Part shown: piece by piece, positions 57,392 to 64,000 of the stretch
Position numbering within the stretch: position 1 is the first letter of the stretch
Layout of the letters: the number at the start of each line of letters is the position of its first letter
Notes under the pieces: model-generated
The model's input: the letters and a program-made list of their open reading frames with translations, nothing else
Databases searched by the model: none
Told to the model about the DNA's origin: nothing
Translations under genes and position numbers: made by a program
Source: Blastocatellia bacterium
GTDB lineage: Bacteria > Acidobacteriota > Blastocatellia > HR10 > J050
Direction: 5' to 3'
NCBI GenBank assembly: GCA_026985075.1
Contig: JALSQX010000067.1
Span: forward strand, 186,001-250,000
Length of the DNA stretch: 64,000 nucleotides

Positions 57392-57733
57392 TCACATGAA
57401 GCTCCTCACCGCTTCTTCCTCGTTGTTGAAAATGTCAAACACCGAGAGCAGCTTGGTCAACGTGAGGACATCCTGCACACGATCGCTCAAATTCATGAGC
57501 TTCAACTGCCCCCCATGCCGCCGCACAGTGGTAAAACTGTACACCAGCGCACCGATGCCCGAGCTATCAATGTAGTCCACCTTCTCCATGTTCAAAAGGA
57601 TCTTGTTCCGTCCGGCGTCGAGTAATCCTTTGATCGTATCCCGTAATCGCGACTCCTCATCGCCGAGCCGGATGGACCCATCCAGATCGAGAATAGTCAC
57701 CTCATCGATTGTCCGCTCTGTAATGGTCAGCAT
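57392..57733 (-). CDS. STAS-domain anti-sigma-factor antagonist
   Basis: 113-residue STAS protein of the SpoIIAA/RsbV type. The phosphorylatable serine lies in the DSSGIGALV motif (about residues 56-64), which a partner serine kinase would modify to release the antagonist. GGGAGGAAG precedes the ATG. No RsbW-type kinase gene is next to it. It lies between Hsp20 and the HPF-like/sigma fusion gene, which suggests a stress setting. Confidence 0.88.
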   Translation of the reverse strand: MLTITERTIDEVTILDLDGSIRLGDEESRLRDTIKGLLDAGRNKILLNMEKVDYIDSSGIGALVYSFTTVRRHGGQLKLMNLSDRVQDVLTLTKLLSVFDIFNNEEEAVRSFM

Positions 57734-57787
57734 AGTTTCTTCCTCCCAAAAGCTCCTTTACCACAACCAGCATTTCACGGCATCAAT

Positions 57788-57816
57788 AGTACACCACGGA
57801 TCGGCAGCTCTGTCAA
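57788..57816 (-). promoter_or_regulatory. Sigma-70 promoter for the STAS-Hsp20 genes
   Basis: On the - strand TTGACA (57816-57811), 17-base spacer, TGTACT (57793-57788). Transcription would start near 57781, 48 bases before the STAS ATG. Confidence 0.62.
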
Positions 57817-57834
57817 CAAAACGAAACGCGCCCC

Positions 57835-58863
57835 TCATTCGCGGCGAGAGGCCGCGTTCCATTCCCCCCCTTGACCCGAGACGCGAACGTCGGTCAAGCG
57901 CTGGCGAAGAAAGTCTCGCGCCGCTTGCACATCGCGTTGTACGCGCTCCAGCGTGGCCCCGGTCACCAGCGATACCTGCTCCAGAGTGAACCCTTCGATC
58001 ATGTGGAGGACGAAGGCGTCGCGCCAGCGTTTTGGCAGGAAAGCGATCATCTGGTCCAAATCATATTGTAACTGGCGTTGGGCCGCAATCTCTTCTGGCG
58101 ATCGGGTATGGGGATCGGCCACGATATCCTCCACCCGCAGATCTTCGTCGGGCTGGTACCAATAGTACATCTCGTCCTCGATCGCCGCCCCAGCGCGCTC
58201 GGGCGGCACTCTGGCCACCTGTTGCTCCACGCGCGCCTCCTGGCGTCCCATCTCTCCGCCACTCGTGTTGTTTTGCCAAACCTGAGCATCGAGGACATCC
58301 TTGGCCAAGGTGATGAGCCAACCGGCCAGTGATAACTGTGGTGGGCGCGTGGCATATTCGGTCAATGCCCGGACGACCGTTTCGTCCACGATATCCTCGA
58401 CGCGCACCATCCCCGCCGAGAGTTCTCCAGTGGACAGAAAATACCCGATTTCGCGCTCCACATACTGGGAGAGGCGAGGTAACTGGCGATTGATGGCCTC
58501 CCGGAGATCCTCGGCGGAGTTCTCCTCCGCTTCACGGGGAGGAGCGGCGAAAGGCGGCTTCGGCGTCGGTTGCCCCAAATGAGGCTGACCGAGTTGGTGC
58601 TCCAGCGCTTGGAAACCGATACGGAGCAACGTCTCGATCTCCGTCCCGCGTTGCTTGATCTGAAGAGCGCCTTGAGGCAGTTTGAGAATCAGCGTCAATT
58701 CAAAGGGCTCCTTCGCCTCGCTGCGGGTAACGCGTCCCTGGAGCGACGCCGCCGAGAGGTGTAAACGCGCCATCCGGCGCTCCAGGCCCTGGAGGTGCCA
58801 TCGAATCAACTCTTCAATCGATGGGGATGGCCGGTACCGATCGAAATGCCAATGAGATTCCAT
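57835..58863 (-). CDS. HPF/RaiA-like domain fused to a sigma-70-family factor
   Basis: 342 residues. Residues about 1-100 resemble a ribosome hibernation-promoting factor fold: a helix with IRWHLQGLERRMARL, strands EPFELTLILKLPQGALQIKQRG, then a helix LLRIGFQALEHQL. A linker of about 20 residues follows. The C-terminal part is a sigma-70-like module: a region 2-like helical part (about 125-205, VEDIVDETVVRAL) and region 4 (about 275-330, LPKRWRDAFVLHMIEGFTLEQVSLVTGATLERVQRDVQAARDFLRQRL). GAGGAGG precedes the ATG at 58863. The match to HPF is by eye; the region 4 match is firm. Confidence 0.75.
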   Translation of the reverse strand: MESHWHFDRYRPSPSIEELIRWHLQGLERRMARLHLSAASLQGRVTRSEAKEPFELTLILKLPQGALQIKQRGTEIETLLRIGFQALEHQLGQPHLGQPTPKPPFAAPPREAEENSAEDLREAINRQLPRLSQYVEREIGYFLSTGELSAGMVRVEDIVDETVVRALTEYATRPPQLSLAGWLITLAKDVLDAQVWQNNTSGGEMGRQEARVEQQVARVPPERAGAAIEDEMYYWYQPDEDLRVEDIVADPHTRSPEEIAAQRQLQYDLDQMIAFLPKRWRDAFVLHMIEGFTLEQVSLVTGATLERVQRDVQAARDFLRQRLTDVRVSGQGGEWNAASRRE

Positions 58864-59017
58864 GACCCGTCCTCCTCTGTCACCACATGACCTCCCTCGA
58901 TGCTCACCGCCACATGCCCGAGGTGGACATCGCTCTTACATCCTAAATCAGATGGCCTTCATCCGGCAAGTCATTTATTCCGAGATGCGGCCTGTCATGT
59001 TCACCAATTTGGCGGCA

Positions 59018-59047
59018 TTTACGAGGTCTCTGCCCGAATGCTACACT
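59018..59047 (+). promoter_or_regulatory. Sigma-70-like promoter for the M1-like gene
   Basis: TTTACG at 59018-59023, 18-base spacer, TACACT at 59042-59047, about 23 bases before the ATG at 59070. Confidence 0.5.
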
Positions 59048-59069
59048 TAAACCTTCGAGGAAGAGGATT

Positions 59070-61064
59070 ATGCGGAGACTCAATGCCTGTTTTTCCATAG
59101 CCATTGCTCTCATCTTGTGCGCGTTATCGACGGCTCGGGGAGCTCAATCTGATGAAGATGTCATCGACGTGCGTCATTATCAGATTGATGCGGCCATAGA
59201 TCCCGAAGAGTCGATGTTGAAGGCGATGACCGTGGTGACCGTGAAGATGCTCGCTCCGAGCCGATCGGTGGTTCTGGAAATGAACGGCTCGCTGACCATC
59301 TCCAAGGTCCTCAATGAGGAGAATGAACCGCTGGAGTTCATTCAGGATCGCATTGATCGACTCGACGTCCGAGTGGACCTTGGCCGGCCAGTGGAAGCGG
59401 GTAAGGAACTGAAGCTGACGTTCGAATATGCCGGTCCACTGACCACTCCAGAGGGGGGGCCCATTGCGGATAAGCGATTGGCCTATATCGGGCCGGAGGG
59501 GTCCTATCTCTTCTATGCGGCTCGTTGGTTCCCGTTTCACAAATACGCTTCGGACCTCGCTACTTACGAAATCCACCTGACCGTTCCCGAGGGGTTGACG
59601 CTGGCCGGTTACAGTGAGTCGGCATTGACGGCCAAGCCGGTGAAAGATGGTCGCGTCATGTACACGCTGGTGAGCCGCACCCCGGTGTTACCCGGATCAT
59701 TGGCCGTGGCCAATTACATCACCGAGAAGCTCCTCTCCCCCAGCGGTTACACGTTGGAATTCTTCGTCAAGCCGGGCGACGAGGGTCACATCAGCCGCTT
59801 CAGCCAGCCCATCAGCAAGATGCTGGAAGTCTATAGCACCCAGTTTGGTCCTTACGCCTTTGGACCTCGATTGCAAATTGTGGAGATCGACGACGAATCG
59901 CTCGATTATTACTCGGCGCCCGGGACCCTCTTCATTGCGCCGCGCATTTTCACCGAGCAGGTTCCCTTGGATCTCTCGCGGTTGGCCAGAGAGGTCGCCT
60001 ATCAATGGTGGGGACAGGCCGTAGCCCTCAAGAGCTTTGACGACGCCTGGCTCTCGCAAGGCCTGGCTCAGTACAGCGCGCTGCTCTATCGCCAGGAAAC
60101 GAGTAGCGCTGCCGAATTTGAGCAGGCCTTGCGAGAGACGATGGAGCGCGCCCTCACCTTCGAGTCGGTGGCCTCGATCGCGCGCGCGCCAGCAGAACTT
60201 TATGATCTCTCGCCGAGTTATATCTCCATCGTTTATTACAAAGGGGCGTTCGTATTTCAGATGCTCCGAAATTTGATCGGTGAAGACAAATTTCTCACCC
60301 TGTTGAGAACCTACTACCACACCTATAAAGGGAAGAACGCCTCCATCCCCGATTTCGAGGCGCTAGCTTCGCAAGTCGCGGGCCGCAGTTTACGCACGTT
60401 TTTCGGCCAGTGGGTTGATTCGACCGGCGTCCCCGAATTCCGCGTCGAATATCTCATTCTGCGCACGAAAGACGAAAAATTCAAAGTGCGTGGCACGCTG
60501 AAGCAGAACTTCGATATCTTTGACATGCCCGTCGACCTTCTGGTGCGGACCAAGGACGAGACCAAGAAGATCACCGTCCCTCTCAAAGGGACGGAAGCCC
60601 CATTTGAGGTTCTCACCGAGAGCATGCCCCTGGAAGTGATCGTCGATCCCGATAACAAGATCCTCCATATCTCGGAGAGCATCCGCCTCAATGTCATCGT
60701 TCGCCGCGGCATCGAGCACCGGAAGAACCGCGAGTATCCCGAGGCCGAACGGGAATTCCGCGCCGCGATTGAACTCGATCCACTCAATTCCTGGGCCCAT
60801 TATAATCTGGGATTGCTCTATTTCGAGCAGCGGAATTACCAGCGCGCTCTTGATGCCTTCAACGACGCCATCAATGGGGACCGCCGCCCCTCCTGGGTCG
60901 TCGTCTGGAGTCACATCTACCGGGGCAACTGTTGGGATGCCCTCGATCAGCGCGAGCGGGCCGTCGCCGAATACAAGAAGGCCATCGAACTCGGCGATAA
61001 TTACAATAATGCCCAACACGTCGCCCAGCAATATTTGAGTAAACCGTTCCGGCCCGAGCGGTGA
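59070..61064 (+). CDS. M1-peptidase-like protein with TPR tail, zinc site lost
   Basis: 664 residues, exported (signal peptide 1-25). An N-terminal beta domain of M1 aminopeptidases (about 30-230) is followed by the catalytic-like domain. Where M1 enzymes have HEXXH this protein reads REVAY (R307 to Y311) before QWWG, and the third ligand (Glu in WLNEGFA) is Q330 in WLSQGLA. All three zinc ligands are missing, so it cannot be a normal aminopeptidase. Two or three TPR repeats end the protein (about 560-650). AGGAAGAGG precedes the ATG. Confidence 0.85.
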   Translation: MRRLNACFSIAIALILCALSTARGAQSDEDVIDVRHYQIDAAIDPEESMLKAMTVVTVKMLAPSRSVVLEMNGSLTISKVLNEENEPLEFIQDRIDRLDVRVDLGRPVEAGKELKLTFEYAGPLTTPEGGPIADKRLAYIGPEGSYLFYAARWFPFHKYASDLATYEIHLTVPEGLTLAGYSESALTAKPVKDGRVMYTLVSRTPVLPGSLAVANYITEKLLSPSGYTLEFFVKPGDEGHISRFSQPISKMLEVYSTQFGPYAFGPRLQIVEIDDESLDYYSAPGTLFIAPRIFTEQVPLDLSRLAREVAYQWWGQAVALKSFDDAWLSQGLAQYSALLYRQETSSAAEFEQALRETMERALTFESVASIARAPAELYDLSPSYISIVYYKGAFVFQMLRNLIGEDKFLTLLRTYYHTYKGKNASIPDFEALASQVAGRSLRTFFGQWVDSTGVPEFRVEYLILRTKDEKFKVRGTLKQNFDIFDMPVDLLVRTKDETKKITVPLKGTEAPFEVLTESMPLEVIVDPDNKILHISESIRLNVIVRRGIEHRKNREYPEAEREFRAAIELDPLNSWAHYNLGLLYFEQRNYQRALDAFNDAINGDRRPSWVVVWSHIYRGNCWDALDQRERAVAEYKKAIELGDNYNNAQHVAQQYLSKPFRPER

Positions 61065-61113
61065 GGCACGGGAGTCGCCAGCCACTCAGGCAGCCATGGC
61101 GAAAGATGAGGAC

Positions 61114-62157
61114 TCAGTGGTCCGTCTTCCCGCGCGCTGGCGGAGTCGGACGCGAGGATCTCAGCCGCCGGAAGATCGGATGCTCGGGGTCGCTGATATC
61201 AATGAAAAACGACCACTCCCGCCGTTGGCCAGTCCGTCGCTCATAGCCATTCACCCGGAATATCCACGCCCGATCCCGTCCCCCGCGAAGAATGGGGAAA
61301 ACCCCATCGATGCGCTTCCAATAGCTTTTATAGGCGTGGGCGGCCACATCCCAGACGAAGAGCCGGAGTCGATGAAAATCGGTTCCCGGAGTCGGTCGAT
61401 GCCGGTGGCGCTCCAACACGAGGTAATGTGTGACCGGGCCGATATCCGGATCCTCAACCTGTCCCAGGGCGAACCATCCGACGATGCTGTACACATCCTG
61501 GAAGTAGACCAGCCGCGGAGGGATATCCAAGTCAACCAGATCGGCATACACCCATCCGGCCTGCACGAGTGAGGATGGCGACAAGCGCACTTCGTACCAC
61601 TCATCATATCGAGGCGCCTCCAATGCCTCCGAGGAAGAGGTCGATGGTCCGAACTGGCCGGAGGAACCCTGTTTGGGGATGAGTTGATTGCTTCCTTTGA
61701 GCGTCTGCTGACGATTCACGATCTCGACGGGAGTGCCTCCGGCCATCACCATGATCACATTCTCATCGGAGGCGCGCCCCGGCGTGATGCGCAGCCTGGC
61801 CGGCCCGGACAGGTGCCCCTTGGCCTGGGCGGGGATGTGTTGGAGTTCTCGGGCCAGCGCCCGAGCGCGTTCAACCAGGCGCTTGCGGGCTACAGCGCGG
61901 GCCTCGACCCACCCCTCGATGCCCTTCACTGTTCGCACTTTCACCCACCGGTCCCCGCGCCGTTCCAGAATCTCGACCGGATCGCCCCGGTGGAGTTCGG
62001 CAACGTTCAGGGCCAGCTCGGCCGTCGAACTCCGGACGTAGACGGTTTCCCGTCCAATGATCCCGTCATCGATTTTGGTGCGCCGGGTGAGGCCCGAACA
62101 TCCTGACGGGAGGATGAGCGAGAGGATGAGCAAAGCGCTTCGTATTCGTCTACCCAT
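61114..62157 (-). CDS. SH3-domain lipoprotein
   Basis: 347 residues. The signal peptide ends in the lipobox LPSGC. Two bacterial SH3-like segments follow: about 38-92 (VYVRSSTAELALNVAELHRGDPVEILERRGDRWVKVRT, ending IEGWVEARAV) and about 118-230 (ARLRITPGRASDENVI, ending QAGWVYADLV) with a low-complexity insert. The C-terminal 110 residues (LVYFQDVYSIVGWFALGQ to the end) are not recognised. The role may be cell-wall binding. It converges with the M1-like gene and diverges from the hydantoinase gene. Confidence 0.75.
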   Translation of the reverse strand: MGRRIRSALLILSLILPSGCSGLTRRTKIDDGIIGRETVYVRSSTAELALNVAELHRGDPVEILERRGDRWVKVRTVKGIEGWVEARAVARKRLVERARALARELQHIPAQAKGHLSGPARLRITPGRASDENVIMVMAGGTPVEIVNRQQTLKGSNQLIPKQGSSGQFGPSTSSSEALEAPRYDEWYEVRLSPSSLVQAGWVYADLVDLDIPPRLVYFQDVYSIVGWFALGQVEDPDIGPVTHYLVLERHRHRPTPGTDFHRLRLFVWDVAAHAYKSYWKRIDGVFPILRGGRDRAWIFRVNGYERRTGQRREWSFFIDISDPEHPIFRRLRSSRPTPPARGKTDH

Positions 62158-62280
62158 GCGTTCGATGCCCTCTTCACTTGAGAGTCTAGCCTCGCCATTC
62201 CAGCAGCGTCAACCAGACCGCGCCTCTCCCTATCGGTCGCTTGACACGCCGCGCATCCATCGAATAAGCTCCTGCCCGTG

Positions 62281-63909
62281 ATGAAGCAGCGGTCAGCTGT
62301 CGACCCCGTAGAGTTGGAGATTTTCAAATCGTTATATGCTTCAGTGGCCGAAGAGATGGGCGCTGTCCTCCGGCGCACGGCTTTTTCGGCCAACATCAAG
62401 GAGCGGCGCGATTACTCCTGCGCCGTCTTCGACCGTCGTGGCCGGCTCATCGCCCAAGGCGATCACATGCCTGTTCATCTGGGATCAATGCCTCTGTCGG
62501 TCCAGGCGGCCCTCGCCGCCGTCGATCTCGGCCCGGGCGACGTCGTGATCCTCAACGACCCTTACGCCGGAGGGACGCATCTCCCCGATGTGACCATGGT
62601 GAGTGCTGTCTTCGCTCACTCCGCGGAAGGAGAGCGGACGAAAGCGACCTCACCGACATCCCGACGTCCCGGCGCTCTTCGACCTCTCTTCTACGTGGCC
62701 AATCGCGCCCATCACAGCGATATTGGCGGTGCGACGCCGGGATCCATGGGCACGGCCACCGAAGTGTTTCAAGAGGGGTTGCGCATTCCGCCGGTGCGAC
62801 TCACCGCCAACGGTCAGCTTCAACATGATGTACTCCATCTCATTCTGCAAAACGTTCGCCTGCCCGAGGAGCGGGAAGGCGACCTCACCGCCCAACTCGG
62901 GGCCCTCCGGATCGGACGAGCGCGGTTACTGGAGATCGTGGATCGGTACGGCTACGAGAAAGCCGACGCCTACGCCCGGGAGCTGATCGCCTATACGGCC
63001 CGGCTCATGCGACAAGTGATCGCTCGGATCCCCGACGGGGAGTACACCGCCGAGGATTTTCTCGACGACGATGGGTTGAGCGATGAGCCCATCCGCATCG
63101 CGGTCACCATTTCCATCAGCGGGCATCGCGCCGGCGTTGATTTCACCGGGAGCGCGCCCGAGGCGCGCGGTCCCATCAATGCTGTGAAGGCGATCACCGT
63201 GTCGGCGGTGTACTATGTTTTCCGTTGCCTCATCGAGACGGATGTGCCCGCGAGCGCGGGCATTCTCGAGCCTATTGAGATCATCGCCCCACCGGGCACG
63301 GTGGTCAATGCGCGCCCGCCAGCACCCGTGGCCGGTGGCAATGTCGAAACCTCGCAGCGCATCGTCGATGTCCTGTTCAAGGCCCTGGCGCAAGCGATCC
63401 CGATGAAGATTCCCGCCGCCAGCCAGGGAACGATGAACAACCTCTCGCTGGGCGGTCGCGATCCGCGCACCGGCGAGCTGTTCGCTTATTATGAGACGAT
63501 CGCCGGCGGGATGGGAGCCCGGCCCGGGCGCGACGGCCTTCACGCCATTCACACTCACATGACCAACTCGCTGAACACGCCCATCGAAGCGCTGGAGTAT
63601 GCCTTTCCTCTTCGCATTCACCGATATGCCATTCGGCGCGGCTCGGGGGGCCGGGGTCGATTCCGGGGCGGCGACGGCGTCATTCGGGAGATCGAGCTGC
63701 TCGCCGATGCTCGCCTCTCACTCCTTTCAGATCGTCGAAAGTTCCCACCCTATGGTCTCCAGGGAGGCGAAGCGGGTAAGCCGGGACGAGCCTATTTGAT
63801 CAGGGATCACCGTCGACGCCGATTGCCGGGCAAGTTCACCATCGACGCCCGCGCCGGAGATCGCATCCGTATCGAAACACCAGGAGGTGGCGGGTATGGT
63901 TCCCCATAA
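62281..63909 (+). CDS. hyuB: Hydantoinase B / 5-oxoprolinase-type subunit
   Basis: Catalytic subunit of an ATP-dependent hydantoinase or 5-oxoprolinase complex. It has 542 residues. Family segments are MGAVLRRTAFSANIKERRDYSCAVFD, QGDHMPVHLGSMP, LNDPYAGGTHLPDVT, NRAHHSDIGG and the closing GGGGYG. The start is ATG 62281 or the GTG immediately before it, and no ribosome-binding site is visible. The HyuA partner is not upstream; a gene could follow beyond the window edge. Confidence 0.9.
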   Translation: MKQRSAVDPVELEIFKSLYASVAEEMGAVLRRTAFSANIKERRDYSCAVFDRRGRLIAQGDHMPVHLGSMPLSVQAALAAVDLGPGDVVILNDPYAGGTHLPDVTMVSAVFAHSAEGERTKATSPTSRRPGALRPLFYVANRAHHSDIGGATPGSMGTATEVFQEGLRIPPVRLTANGQLQHDVLHLILQNVRLPEEREGDLTAQLGALRIGRARLLEIVDRYGYEKADAYARELIAYTARLMRQVIARIPDGEYTAEDFLDDDGLSDEPIRIAVTISISGHRAGVDFTGSAPEARGPINAVKAITVSAVYYVFRCLIETDVPASAGILEPIEIIAPPGTVVNARPPAPVAGGNVETSQRIVDVLFKALAQAIPMKIPAASQGTMNNLSLGGRDPRTGELFAYYETIAGGMGARPGRDGLHAIHTHMTNSLNTPIEALEYAFPLRIHRYAIRRGSGGRGRFRGGDGVIREIELLADARLSLLSDRRKFPPYGLQGGEAGKPGRAYLIRDHRRRRLPGKFTIDARAGDRIRIETPGGGGYGSP

Positions 63910-63954
63910 TTCCTGGCGAGACGGATTCCGATATGGGAGCACTCATCCGGCAAC

Positions 63955-64000
63955 ATGACAATGGGCGTGGAAGGACGGACGATCACGATACTTGCCGTGC
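63955..64000 (+). CDS. Possible start of the next gene (window edge)
   Basis: An open frame from ATG 63955 (or 63961) runs to the window end and begins MTMGVEGRTITILAV. Too short to identify. No strong ribosome-binding site is visible. Confidence 0.2.
   Translation, partial: MTMGVEGRTITILAV

Noticed and set aside
62241-62270. Sigma-70 promoter just before hyuB (TTGACA at 62241)
   Set aside because: The -35 is perfect, but the best -10 (TAAGCT at 62265) matches only three of six positions; too weak to list as a feature.
1-64000. CRISPR arrays, insertion sequences, prophage or integron features
   Set aside because: No repeat-spacer pattern, transposase, integrase or phage structural gene was seen; the tRNA-His gene has no integrase or duplicated 3' end beside it.

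Overview
The window looks like a chromosomal segment of a Gram-negative bacterium of the phylum Acidobacteriota. The evidence is the moderately high GC content, a secreted VWA protein of the kind annotated as 'VWFA-related Acidobacterial domain' (39526-41271), many lipoproteins and secreted proteins, an OmpA-family protein and CarD. A Blastocatellia-type relative is plausible, but this rests on gene content only. Almost all DNA is accounted for by intact genes. I see no insertion sequence, prophage or CRISPR array.

Layout. 1-11 kb is a housekeeping block on the + strand: trigger factor (cut by the window edge), clpP, clpX, lon, engB, rho, glgA, trxA and purA, then an HNH nuclease. 11.8-16 kb is a sigma-54-linked two-component operon (histidine kinase, NtrC-type regulator, single receiver domain) behind a near-consensus -24/-12 promoter. 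16-24.6 kb is transport: an OppD/OppF ATPase pair with its own sigma-54-type leader, a YIP1 membrane protein, and on the - strand an ABC-2 exporter pair and two MacB/FtsX-type permeases. 24.7-27.7 kb carries a PII-like protein with two cation/proton antiporters. 27.8-28.7 kb encodes nickel superoxide dismutase and its maturation protease. 29-32.5 kb holds a sugar dehydrogenase lipoprotein followed by three apparently broken secreted-protein genes, then tRNA-His with a clear terminator. 32.8-38.2 kb has nth, a TenA-like protein, an M61 protease, a TrmA-type methyltransferase and carD.

38.3-48.2 kb is envelope and regulation: a CHRD-domain protein, the VWA protein, a second NtrC/kinase pair with a TPR lipoprotein, an ECF sigma factor, an OmpA-family protein and an OmpR-type regulator. 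48.5-54.2 kb is the branched-chain amino acid operon ilvB-ilvN-ilvC-ilvD on the - strand. Its leader shows a complete transcription attenuator: a promoter, a leader peptide ending in Leu/Val/Ile codons, a pause hairpin, an antiterminator and a terminator. 54.2-64 kb holds a zinc-ribbon/DUF4097 protein, an acyl-CoA ligase, Hsp20, a STAS antagonist, a fusion of an HPF-like domain to a sigma-70-like factor, an M1-peptidase-like protein that has lost its zinc site, an SH3 lipoprotein and a hydantoinase B subunit.

The strongest regulatory signals are the ilv attenuator and a set of four sigma-54-type promoters (11863, 16076, 45974, 47376). Two NtrC-type activators with intact GAFTGA loops are encoded in the same window. 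The most unusual protein is the HPF-like/sigma fusion at 57835-58863.
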